A stretch of 20,384 bases of DNA, taken from positions 1-20,384 of the forward strand of contig CAZEON010000012.1 in NCBI GenBank assembly GCA_964513975.1, in the 5' to 3' direction. Below the pieces are notes generated by a model, which ran no database searches, was not told where the DNA came from, and worked only from the letters and a program-made list of their open reading frames with translations. This document shows positions 7,557-13,990 of this stretch, one piece after another. Position numbers and translations under genes: made by a program. The stretch's first letter is position 1. Every line of letters begins with the position of its first letter. The stretch is from CAZVBV01 sp964513975. GTDB lineage: Bacteria > Patescibacteriota > Gracilibacteria > UBA4473.

Positions 7557-8408
7557 GTTTTTGCAGTCAAGCATGGGATTTAACTGATAGTTTGAATTTT
7601 CTTTATGTAGAATGTCTTTCAATGGATTGATATTGTTCTTTTCGTAAATTTTAAAAATTTCACCTTGTCTTGTTTCAAGTGAGTGTTTGGGAATGTCTTG
7701 ATTCTTAGAAATTTCTTGTAGGGTAAAAGTTTTTCCAGAATCTCTTTGTGAATATAAAAACATAATAATATTCGCGTGTATTGGTTGTATTTTGATTTTG
7801 TGTTTATATCCATTTGTTAATTTTTTCAATAAAAGACATTCATCATCTTTTTTTGCCCTGAAGATTATATTTTTATCCAAGAAAATATCTTTATCTTCCT
7901 TTAAATATAATGAATAATTGGGTTTTGAAGTTTCTTCTAAACAAGATTTGTTTTTTAGGTATTGTTCGAATTTTATTTCTTCAACTTTGAATCTAAATTC
8001 TTCATTTAAGACACAATTTTCTGGTTTTCGGAGTCCTCCATGTAGAGAAATATAAGCAATACATGCGATCACATTTATACTTCGAAGAGTGTTTTTCTTG
8101 TTATAAACAACATTGTTAAATGTTTCATCTATCGGTACAAAACCATCATCGTACTGATTATTTTGAATATATTCTTCAAATATTTTTAATTGTTTTTTCC
8201 ATGGGGGTCTTTGTTTGTAAGACCAATTCGGAGCTATAGATCCTTTTTTCCAAAGATCGATAAGTTTTAAAAACTGCTTATTTTTAGCAGACCAAGTGCA
8301 TTTAAAAATTTCTTCAGCATATATTAAATAGTTCATAGTACATAAATTATCTCTTTTAAAGAAGTAGTGGTTTTTTTGTGTTTCTAAATTTTGTGCAATT
8401 CTTTTCAT
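7548..8408 (-). CDS. hypothetical protein with possible C-terminal winged helix
   Basis: A 286-residue protein, last gene of the cargo operon. Its ATG overlaps the stop of the preceding gene as ATGA, so translation is probably coupled. It has no signal peptide or membrane segment. It is rich in Lys, Asn and aromatic residues. The C-terminal 75 residues (IQPIHANIIMFLYSQRD..., then FTLQEISKNQ and a run with SLETRQGEIFKIYEKN) look like a winged-helix DNA-binding domain of the response-regulator type, but this rests on pattern only. It could regulate the element by binding the repeats next to it. I do not recognise a family. Confidence 0.7.
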   Translation of the reverse strand: MKRIAQNLETQKNHYFFKRDNLCTMNYLIYAEEIFKCTWSAKNKQFLKLIDLWKKGSIAPNWSYKQRPPWKKQLKIFEEYIQNNQYDDGFVPIDETFNNVVYNKKNTLRSINVIACIAYISLHGGLRKPENCVLNEEFRFKVEEIKFEQYLKNKSCLEETSKPNYSLYLKEDKDIFLDKNIIFRAKKDDECLLLKKLTNGYKHKIKIQPIHANIIMFLYSQRDSGKTFTLQEISKNQDIPKHSLETRQGEIFKIYEKNNINPLKDILHKENSNYQLNPMLDCKNTH

Positions 8409-9661
8409 CTTTTAATAATTTTTATTTGGGTAGAAGTTTTCGCTCCTTTTGAATCTGTTGCAATAACTTCATAATTATTTACCCCTTCTTTTAAATTAAA
8501 ATATCTCTTGTTTGCATAATAAACAAATGTGCTATCTCCTGGGCGAAACAGAGAAAGAGTGAAATCGTTTACTTTTACGGATTGGGTATTTGGAGGAACA
8601 GTTCCTGATATAGGTAGAATGTCTTTGTTAGTGTAATGAATTCCCTCAGAGGAGCGGGGGGTAGTTATTTTAAGGGTCCCTTTATTATTTAGGGAGGTGC
8701 ATTTAGATTGGTAGTAGTTTTCTGAAACTTCAGATCCTAATTTAGCGGCTTTTTGTAAATCGTTACAACCACTTGTGAGATCGTTCTTGACGGTAATGTA
8801 AAGGTGTCCTCGTCCATATAGTGCGGATTGATTTTGAGGGTTCCGTGATAGCATTTGATTATAAATAGCCAATGCACCATCATAATCTTTCGAAAAAGCC
8901 TTTACAGAGGCTTGTATTCGCAAATCCTCCATAGAAGGAGTGTTTGAGCTTCGGGAAGCGGTCTTATTAGAATAATTTCTTGGATAGTATGTGGTTCTCT
9001 TTGTCCTATTGTATTTTTTAACTCCATTTTTCTCTATTACATTGTTTTGTAGACACATTGATTTTGAGGCATTCATTCGATATCCGTTTTGGCAAACACA
9101 TTCATCTTTTGTAAGAGAGTATTCAGAAAAACGAGGGCAAAGGGGGATTGAATTACATCCATTCTTTTGTTTGTTGAGTATATATCCAGAGTTGCAGTAA
9201 CATTTTTTTACTGTTGAAGAATAACTAGAATTTTCAGGACAATAGTCCTCGGGATGGAGTTCTTTTTGTAGTTTTTCAAGTTTCTTTTTTAAAGAATCTA
9301 TTTCAGGAGTGTAGTTTTTTCCGCTCCCGCCTCCCCGCATTGATGGGGGGTATTCAATTTTAGCGACTTCAGTACTTAATCCGTTTTCGTATTTAAGGGT
9401 CATTCTCTCTATACAGCTTTGAAAGAATTGACTTGTAGGATTGCAAATACCTAAATAATGCCATTTATAACTGGTAACTTTTATTATGAGAGCGTCTAAT
9501 GCTGCTTGATTTCCAAAAAATCCTGGACATTCGAAATGTCCGTCTAGTCTTGTTTCCTTTGTCCAACCAGTCCATTTACAAGAGGTGCTTGCTTGGACAG
9601 TAGGGGACAAAGTAAAAGATGTAAGAAAGAGGAGTCCGAAAACGAGAAGGTGTTTTTTCAT
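8405..9661 (-). CDS. secreted Cys-rich protein with TPR and Ig-like domain
   Basis: The 418-residue protein has a signal peptide (residues 1-24, ending VQA). A Cys-containing N-terminal region follows, then two EGF-like units (about 140-210), each with the pattern C.C..GY..N.....C. TPR-like helices lie at about 250-320 (FSKDYDGALAIYNQMLSRNP). The end is a beta-rich Ig/Big-like module (about 335-418: ISGTVPP.......GVNNYEVIATDSKGAKT). It is exported and probably surface-exposed. It overlaps both neighbours as ATGA. As cargo of a mobile element it may change cell-surface properties, which is speculation. Confidence 0.85.
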   Translation of the reverse strand: MKKHLLVFGLLFLTSFTLSPTVQASTSCKWTGWTKETRLDGHFECPGFFGNQAALDALIIKVTSYKWHYLGICNPTSQFFQSCIERMTLKYENGLSTEVAKIEYPPSMRGGGSGKNYTPEIDSLKKKLEKLQKELHPEDYCPENSSYSSTVKKCYCNSGYILNKQKNGCNSIPLCPRFSEYSLTKDECVCQNGYRMNASKSMCLQNNVIEKNGVKKYNRTKRTTYYPRNYSNKTASRSSNTPSMEDLRIQASVKAFSKDYDGALAIYNQMLSRNPQNQSALYGRGHLYITVKNDLTSGCNDLQKAAKLGSEVSENYYQSKCTSLNNKGTLKITTPRSSEGIHYTNKDILPISGTVPPNTQSVKVNDFTLSLFRPGDSTFVYYANKRYFNLKEGVNNYEVIATDSKGAKTSTQIKIIKR

Positions 9662-9957
9662 ATTTTATTAGAGGTTTTTAATTTAAACAGGCTTGTGAAA
9701 AATATTATGGCTGATATTAAATCTATTATTTGCCAGGTGTCTCGATCAAAATGGAAAGGACTTATGGGATTGAATAGAATCGCAATAATTGCCATGATCC
9801 AAGTCCAAGAAGTATTTTTCTGTTCATGAGCGATGAAAGCTAAATATCCAGATATGCCAGCAATAACCCACCGCAAAATTTCATAGTAACCATAAGGATT
9901 ATCTCCTAATGCAAAAAGAAGCATTATGATTGCGATAATTCTGAAAAAAATATTCAT
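9658..9957 (-). CDS. small membrane protein, DUF6804-like
   Basis: A protein of 99 residues with three to four hydrophobic segments. The pattern 'YGYYEILRWVIAGISGYLA', then 'TWIMAIIAILFNPISPFHFDRDTWQIID', fits the DUF6804 family of small membrane proteins of unknown function. Both ends overlap neighbours by four bases (ATGA), so it is translated in the middle of the cargo operon. It is likely an inner-membrane protein. Confidence 0.75.
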   Translation of the reverse strand: MNIFFRIIAIIMLLFALGDNPYGYYEILRWVIAGISGYLAFIAHEQKNTSWTWIMAIIAILFNPISPFHFDRDTWQIIDLISAIIFFTSLFKLKTSNKI

Positions 9958-10382
9958 TTTATTATTTGTTTAAAAGGTTGAGGAAGTTCTTGTAATGATT
10001 CTTTGAAAAAATTTGTTTTTGTGCAAACAATTTCCCCGTTGATTTTCATCGTTTCAGGAGCTCTTTTTGTTATTTTTTTTGCATCAATAAAATTGCCTTG
10101 AGCTCCATAGGCAAGAGCTATACCTAAAAAGGCAGGAAGGCAGTCGTGTTTTATGTCTATTGCTTTTTCAAAATCTGGAATCGCTTTCTGGAAATCTCCT
10201 CTCTCACAATAGATGTTTCCTCTACTAACTAATAAATAAGAGATTCTTTGTAAATAAAATTCTTTTTCAGATTTTTCAATTGAATTTAAAACATCTTCAG
10301 GATACAGCTTTCCAATCTCTAGGATTCTGTCGCTTAGAAAGTTTATATTTTCGTCTTCTGGGTTCTTTTTTTTCCAAAACAT
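9954..10382 (-). CDS. TPR-repeat protein
   Basis: A 142-residue soluble protein. Residues about 45-110 hold two TPR units (LVSRGNIYCERGDFQKAIPDFEKAID, then LPAFLGIALAYGAQGNFIDAKK), which usually mediate protein contacts. There is no signal peptide. The gene starts 11 bases after the upstream membrane-protein gene and overlaps the next as ATGA. A cytoplasmic partner of the secreted TPR protein or of the membrane proteins is plausible but unproven. Confidence 0.75.
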   Translation of the reverse strand: MFWKKKNPEDENINFLSDRILEIGKLYPEDVLNSIEKSEKEFYLQRISYLLVSRGNIYCERGDFQKAIPDFEKAIDIKHDCLPAFLGIALAYGAQGNFIDAKKITKRAPETMKINGEIVCTKTNFFKESLQELPQPFKQIIK

Positions 10383-10393
10383 TTTTTCATTGA

Positions 10394-10714
10394 TTATAGA
10401 AAAATATGAACAATAGTTAGCAAAATATTTGCAGATCCAAAAATCCAGAACTGTGATTCGTAATATTTTTTAGGTAATAAAAAATCCCATAAGACCATTC
10501 CACCAATTAGTACCCCTATACCAATAATTAATATCCCTGTCCAAGAATTAATTAGGTATCCATTTATAGCTACTATAAAAATAGATAGTGCGGGATAATA
10601 TTTCAAAGGACTGGGGTTACAATATAAAGGGATTCCCGTTTCTAATAATATTCCAGATGCTCCGTGAGCACTTATGGAACCTAATGAGATGAAAATGAGA
10701 TAAAACCACCACAT
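10394..10714 (-). CDS. small multi-span membrane protein
   Basis: A 106-residue, strongly hydrophobic protein with about four predicted membrane spans and short loops; no family is recognised. The ATG at 10714 stands one base from the right end of insertion B, so its whole leader is now transposon sequence. AGGGA in the transposon end, about nine bases upstream, could serve as a weak ribosome-binding site but lies in a hairpin. Before the insertion only about 35 bases separated this gene from 10894-11475. Confidence 0.7.
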   Translation of the reverse strand: MWWFYLIFISLGSISAHGASGILLETGIPLYCNPSPLKYYPALSIFIVAINGYLINSWTGILIIGIGVLIGGMVLWDFLLPKKYYESQFWIFGSANILLTIVHIFL

Positions 10715-10715
10715 G

Positions 10716-10857
10716 AGTAAATATCCCTGGGCTTACGCCACAGGGCATTTCAACTGAATTCAAGCGAAGCTTGTCCTAATTTTGTTTTGGATAACAAAAC
10801 TTCATTAGGATTTTTTCCATCCCTCGCCCTGACGGGACGGGGAATTTCTAGCGGATT
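10716..10857 (-). mobile_element. 142-bp non-autonomous IS200/IS605-type element, copy B
   Basis: Base-for-base identical to copies A and C. Its left end is at 10857 next to TTTTAAT on the minus strand, and its right end is at 10716. It sits between two genes of the cargo operon, one base before an ATG, and may reduce expression of the downstream genes through its hairpins. Confidence 0.85.
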
Positions 10858-10893
10858 ATTAAAATCGATTAAAAAGAAAATTAAAAATAGTTT

Positions 10894-11475
10894 TCATATT
10901 TTTTGGTCTTCAAAAATAAAATTTCCATTATCATCCCTAATTAATTTTAAATTATTTAAAGAAGAAATAACTTCTTTATCTGAAATATCTCTAAATTTTC
11001 CATTCAAAAAGACGTCCCACCAAATAAAATACGTATATAAATAAATTGCATCACTATAATTCATATCTGTAGTAGCCTCTAAATTATTAAAGTAAGAAGC
11101 AATTTTTTTTACAGTTTCCTCATGCAATCTAATATTTTGAGATTCATTCAAATTAGAAAAGGCTTTTTTTAATGATTCTTTAAAAGATAATCCAGAATTA
11201 AAATATAAATAAATTTCATCTTTATACGCCCCTTCTCTTTTTTTCATTTTAAAAAAAGACCAAATCATCCAAATTATAATAACGATTGCGATACCGATGA
11301 GAAAAACAGAGAGACTACTAGTGCTCATTTCAAATAATAAAATTAGTCCAACAAGAATTCCGATCCAAGCGAGAATGGATATTATTTGAATAAAGACAGA
11401 GTTTCGGGAGCGATTAGTTTTTTTGCTAGTTGGAATAAGAAAGAGAATTATTGTTGAAATTATTAATACTAGCAT
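10894..11475 (-). CDS. membrane protein of unknown function, first gene of cargo operon
   Basis: The 193-residue protein has three hydrophobic segments in its first 75 residues (about 2-15, 28-48, 52-73), then a charged cytosolic-looking helical domain with YKDEIYLYFNSGLSFKESLKKAF. No family is recognised. The ATG at 11475 has no Shine-Dalgarno site and lies 11 bases after the U-tract of leader R2, so expression is likely controlled at that leader. It ends with TGA just before insertion B. Confidence 0.7.
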   Translation of the reverse strand: MLVLIISTIILFLIPTSKKTNRSRNSVFIQIISILAWIGILVGLILLFEMSTSSLSVFLIGIAIVIIIWMIWSFFKMKKREGAYKDEIYLYFNSGLSFKESLKKAFSNLNESQNIRLHEETVKKIASYFNNLEATTDMNYSDAIYLYTYFIWWDVFLNGKFRDISDKEVISSLNNLKLIRDDNGNFIFEDQKI

Positions 11476-11486
11476 TTTGTGAATCT

Positions 11487-11626
11487 AAAAAAGGGGCGAC
11501 TTTCGTTGCACCTTACTCAGTTGACCTTTCGGATAGCTGTTTAAGACGAGAAATCGCCCCATCCCTACAGCTATCTAGTGTATTTAAAATACAGCCAGAA
11601 AGGTTCTTGATACAAAGTAAAGTGCC
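11487..11626 (-). promoter_or_regulatory. structured leader/attenuator of cargo operon (R2)
   Basis: On the minus strand the RNA would start at about 11626. Three helices build one long interrupted hairpin: 11625-11616 with 11517-11508 (ten pairs, one G-U), 11604-11598 with 11530-11524 (seven), and 11575-11567 with 11540-11532 (nine). Its apical loop contains GGGGCGATTTC (11560-11550), which pairs with the strand ending TCGCCCC at 11493, directly after the hairpin. TTTTTT follows at 11492-11487, and the ATG is 11 bases on. The layout matches leader R1 helix for helix, but the sequence does not. The terminator arm in the loop suggests attenuation or a pseudoknot. Confidence 0.6.
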
Positions 11627-11631
11627 CTTAT

Positions 11632-11659
11632 AAGATACTCTAGCTCATGCCATTGTCAA
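11632..11659 (-). promoter_or_regulatory. promoter of cargo-operon leader
   Basis: A consensus TTGACA (minus strand, 11659-11654) is followed after 16 bases by TATCTT (11637-11632). The expected start falls at the first bases of the long hairpin of leader R2, as in R1. Confidence 0.6.
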
Positions 11660-11676
11660 ATTGCAAAAGAAAATTA

Positions 11677-11934
11677 TTAGAGACATTTTCGGCAATGTAG
11701 ATTTTGATTTAACCCTTGATATAAAACTCCACATCTATTTCCACAATTGGGGCATTTGAACCAATATCTTTTTCCACCAAAACCTGTTGTAGACGTAGCA
11801 AGTTCTATAGGGACACCATTTGTTTCCAATTTTGCGTTCAAGAGAGCCTCCTTCAGTTCTTTTTCAATCTCTTTAAGCAAGTAGGTGATTTCGAGTTTTT
11901 TATAGTTTTGTGAAATATTTTTTTGGGAAATCAT
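11677..11934 (-). CDS. small zinc-ribbon protein
   Basis: A protein of 85 residues. The C-terminal half contains GFGGKRYWFKCPNCGNRCGVLY and ends HCRKCL, giving CPxCG and CRxC pairs typical of a zinc ribbon. Short proteins with this arrangement are frequent in mobile elements, where they are thought to bind nucleic acid, but no precise function is known. The N-terminal half is a charged helix. Its ATG overlaps the stop of the upstream gene as ATGA, so the two form an operon. Confidence 0.75.
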   Translation of the reverse strand: MISQKNISQNYKKLEITYLLKEIEKELKEALLNAKLETNGVPIELATSTTGFGGKRYWFKCPNCGNRCGVLYQGLNQNLHCRKCL

Positions 11935-12269
11935 TTGAGGGCATTAATTTGATTTTGAGCCAGAAAAGCGGATTGAGTGTTCACGTTTATCTTGAGAGAT
12001 GGAGTCTTTATTCTGCGTAGTACCTCCAAAGTTGATAAAAGTTGTTGGTGCGTTCGATTCTTTTCTTTAGAGAGAAAATTCAAATATTTTTGATGGCTTG
12101 ATGAAAGTGTATTTTGTTCCAAATTCTCAGAGAGAAGATTTGAAATCTTTTCAAGTTCATTCGACCTTCTTTTTATATTGATAATAAGCATTGTTTCTGA
12201 AGGCGTATTTGTCTTCGATTTTCCGAGGATGAGTTTGTCGTTTTTTGGCTTCTGGAGTGTGTTTTCCAT
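11931..12269 (-). CDS. hypothetical coiled-coil protein
   Basis: A 112-residue protein with a disordered N-terminus and long helical segments (about 30-95) likely to form a coiled coil. It ends in an Asn/Gln-rich tail (INVNTQSAFLAQNQINALK). I do not recognise it. It is co-transcribed with the zinc-ribbon gene. The ATG lies six bases from a consensus -10, so the mRNA is predicted to be leaderless. Confidence 0.65.
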   Translation of the reverse strand: MENTLQKPKNDKLILGKSKTNTPSETMLIINIKRRSNELEKISNLLSENLEQNTLSSSHQKYLNFLSKEKNRTHQQLLSTLEVLRRIKTPSLKINVNTQSAFLAQNQINALK

Positions 12270-12275
12270 GGATTT

Positions 12276-12284
12276 ATTATAGCA
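12276..12284 (-). promoter_or_regulatory. extended -10 promoter, leaderless start
   Basis: TGCTATAAT on the minus strand (12284-12276) is an extended -10 with a consensus hexamer but no recognisable -35. The expected start coincides with the ATG at 12269. Confidence 0.55.
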
Positions 12285-12315
12285 AAATTTCTTTAAATAG
12301 GGGATACTCTTTTTG

Positions 12316-12811
12316 ATGAAAAAAAACCTTCAATTTCAACAATATCAAGATGCTTTAAGGAAAACCTTTCCCAGTAGTAAATATCCCTGGGCTTACGCCA
12401 CAGGGCATTTCAACTGAATTCAAGCGAAGCTTGTCCTAATTTTGTTTTGGATAACAAAACTTCATTAGGATTTTTTCCATCCCTCGCCCTGACGGGACGG
12501 GGAATTTCTAGCGGATTATTAAAAAGGCTCTTGAGTTAGCAAAATTAGAACCTGCTTCCTTAGGGCAATCTAACATTGAAAAAGGGTATAAATTGATTCT
12601 TTCAGAAATAAAAGATTCTATTTTGGATTCCGTTATCAAAAGAGCACAAAATGGTGATGAGAAGTCGATAAAAATATTATTGGACTATTGTGATCGGCAA
12701 CTAGAAGAAAATCCTTCTCAGGCGCTTTCTTATGAGAAAGAGGTTGATACAGCTTTATTTAAAGAAGCACTTGAGGCAGAGGATCCTACAGATCCGGAGA
12801 ATAGAAAGTAA
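12316..12811 (+). pseudogene. small hypothetical gene split by insertion C
   Basis: The ATG at 12316 opens 20 codons (MKKNLQFQQYQDALRKTFPS) that run into insertion C and stop inside it. Deleting exactly 12376-12517 joins them in frame with the open frame up to TAA at 12809-12811, giving 117 residues with a continuous sequence (...TFPS-IKKALELAKLEP...). The joined protein is helical and acidic at its end, with AQNGDEKSIKILLDYCDRQ, vaguely like small DNA-binding subunits, but I do not recognise it. The downstream part alone could start at the ATG at 12593. It is the only plus-strand gene of the element, divergent from 11931-12269. Confidence 0.7.
12376..12517 (-). mobile_element. 142-bp non-autonomous IS200/IS605-type element, copy C
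   Basis: Identical to copies A and B. Its right end lies at 12376 and its left end at 12517 next to TTTTAAT (minus strand). It interrupts the small gene 12316-12811, antisense to it. Confidence 0.85.
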
Positions 12812-12911
12812 GTTTTTTCTATTCCTTGCAAAAAGCAGGGAAATGGATGTACCCCTCATGCTCTTTTATAGCCGTTCCAATAGCGTCTACAGTTCTGTAC
12901 CATTTAAAACT

Positions 12912-12937
12912 AAAAACCACCCTTTGAGTGGCTTTTT
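12912..12937 (+). terminator. intrinsic terminator of the split small gene
   Basis: CCACCC-TTT-GAGTGG, with one mismatch in the stem, is preceded by A's and followed by CTTTTTATTTT. It lies about 100 bases after the TAA at 12811 and marks the end of the element's last gene. Confidence 0.65.
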
Positions 12938-13022
12938 ATTTTAAAATTATACCATCGGGATTTGAATCCAAAAAAAGGGTTCGAGGTAATCATTGATTCC
13001 GCGAAGCGAGGTGAAGGGACGA

Positions 13023-13036
13023 GAATCCCTCCGCGT
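13023..13036 (+). repeat. putative right attachment repeat
   Basis: An exact 14-base copy of the tRNA-Arg 3' end. The identity ends abruptly, with TTTTAAG in place of GTACCA. A weaker look-alike (ATCCCTCCGC) also occurs at 17047, so chance or repeat origin is not excluded. Confidence 0.5.
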
Positions 13037-13040
13037 TTTT

Positions 13041-13385
13041 AAGAAACCCCCTCTAACTCCCCCTTAACAGGGGGAGACAGGGGGAGAAATATAATCTCAT
13101 TTAAAAAATCTCATACGGCAAACTTGAAAAATATGTTCCCTCTGGAACAAATTTAAGCAGGAGCAAGGCTCTGTCTTGCTCCTCATGTTTCAGTTTTCAG
13201 TACAAATGTGATGTGTTTTTAAACACAAAGGTTCAGGACACAGCCCTGAACCTGCTTTAGCCCCGAAGGGGCGAGGTTCGATGACGACCCCGCAAAGCGG
13301 GGGAGGAACACGGAGCACGAAGTGCGGAGTAATTCTATCGCCTCCTTTTTTACAAAAAAGAGAAAAGGGGGTAAATTGTGAGGTG
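13041..13385. other. cluster of perfect hairpins, no gene
   Basis: This gene-free stretch holds at least eight different short perfect palindromes. They include CTCCCCC/GGGGGAG (13057-13076), GTTCC/GGAAC (13135-13148), AGGAGCAAG/CTTGCTCCT (13159-13183), GTGTTT/AAACAC (13213-13226), GGTTCAGG/CCTGAACC (13230-13252) and GCCCC/GGGGC (13260-13272). CCCCGC/GCGGGG lies at 13288-13302 and GCAC/GTGC at 13315-13325. It lies directly beyond the right attachment repeat and may be a landing zone for small repeats. Confidence 0.6.
13077..13101 (+). repeat. 25-bp direct repeat, left copy
   Basis: An exact copy of 13965-13989 (starts ACAGGGGGAGAAATATAATC). The two flank the HEPN-motif gene; the right copy touches the end of the glutamate-cysteine ligase-like gene. 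Confidence 0.8.
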
Positions 13386-13940
13386 ATGAAAAATAGAAAA
13401 AAGAAAATAGATACTATTTTAAAACCTCAAGATGATCCTTTAGGACAATATTTTAGAATAGGAAGAGATCTGAACGATACAACAGAAAAGTTTAAAGAAG
13501 ATATAGCTCCTCTTATTGGTCATATCGTACAAAAATTCAATTCATTGAATGCTAATTTAGAGGTAGCTATTTGTGATTTATTTTCTAAAAGATCTCATGA
13601 ACTTGGGGCTATAGTTTTATGTAAAATGTCTTATCAAGATAAAGTAAAATTATTAGATGTATTTTTAAAAGAACGAGAATTTAATGAAAAGAAAAGAGGT
13701 GATTTGAAATCTTATTTAATAGATGTTGGAGAGTGTAGAAATGCCGTCATTCATGCACTTTATGAAAGTGATGACGAAAGCTATTTCTATTCTGAACTAA
13801 AAAAAGGAAAAATGAGACTTGAAGAAAGATACATCAAGATTACTCCAGAAGGTTTAGAAGAGATAAAAGATTTAATTGATTTTGTGATTGAAATTTTTGA
13901 TCAGTATGAGGATGAATGGTCAGGAGTCTATGACAACTAG
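13386..13940 (+). CDS. HEPN-motif protein
   Basis: From the ATG at 13386, preceded by GAGGT, the protein has 184 residues. The frame is open further upstream (to 13281), but that part is repeat sequence. It is helical and carries ECRNAVIHAL with R118-N-A-V-I-H123, the R-x4-H signature of HEPN domains. Many of these are metal-independent RNases in toxin-antitoxin and abortive-infection systems, while others are inactive. No partner nucleotidyltransferase (MNT) is adjacent. The gene stands alone on the plus strand between 25-bp direct repeats and next to the mobile element. A defence or toxin role is an inference from the motif. Confidence 0.7.
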   Translation: MKNRKKKIDTILKPQDDPLGQYFRIGRDLNDTTEKFKEDIAPLIGHIVQKFNSLNANLEVAICDLFSKRSHELGAIVLCKMSYQDKVKLLDVFLKEREFNEKKRGDLKSYLIDVGECRNAVIHALYESDDESYFYSELKKGKMRLEERYIKITPEGLEEIKDLIDFVIEIFDQYEDEWSGVYDN

Positions 13941-13963
13941 ATTCCCGCCTACGCGGGAATGAC
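13940..13963. repeat. dispersed hairpin repeat after the HEPN gene
   Basis: ATTCCCGC/GCGGGAAT stem followed by GAC, of the same family form as 266, 17046, 17505 and 19169. It touches the stop of the HEPN gene and may act as its 3' end structure. Confidence 0.6.
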
Positions 13964-13964
13964 A

Positions 13965-13989
13965 ACAGGGGGAGAAATATAATCTCATT
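13965..13989 (+). repeat. 25-bp direct repeat, right copy
   Basis: Identical to 13077-13101. It ends one base before the stop codon of the glutamate-cysteine ligase-like gene. Confidence 0.8.
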
Positions 13990-13990
13990 C

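Larger units (their letters stand above)
2578..13036. mobile_element. integrated element at tRNA-Arg with serine recombinase and primase-helicase
   Basis: The 14-bp sequence GAATCCCTCCGCGT in the tRNA 3' end (2578-2591) recurs at 13023-13036, about 10.4 kb away. Between the copies lie a large serine recombinase directly at the tRNA end, a primase-helicase module, a cargo operon and small hypothetical genes, nearly all on the minus strand. The dispersed AATGAC hairpins of the flanking chromosome (266, 13940, 17046, 17505, 19169) are absent inside. No relaxase, type IV secretion or virion genes are visible, so it may be a mobilizable or satellite-type element. The right boundary is less certain than the left because the tRNA-like identity stops after 14 bases. 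Confidence 0.65.

Noticed and set aside
8405..8408. UGA recoded as glycine, as in Gracilibacteria
   Set aside because: Four gene pairs overlap as ATGA with sensible ends, so TGA acts as stop.
10787..11044. Plus-strand frame starting with the same residues as 4425-5012
   Set aside because: Only the transposon part is shared; the remainder is antisense to the membrane-protein gene 10894-11475.
12732..12944. Plus-strand frame overlapping the split small gene
   Set aside because: It is out of frame with the restored gene and runs through a terminator.
13281..13385. Longer start for the HEPN gene
   Set aside because: The extra residues are translated hairpin repeats; the ATG at 13386 has a ribosome-binding site.
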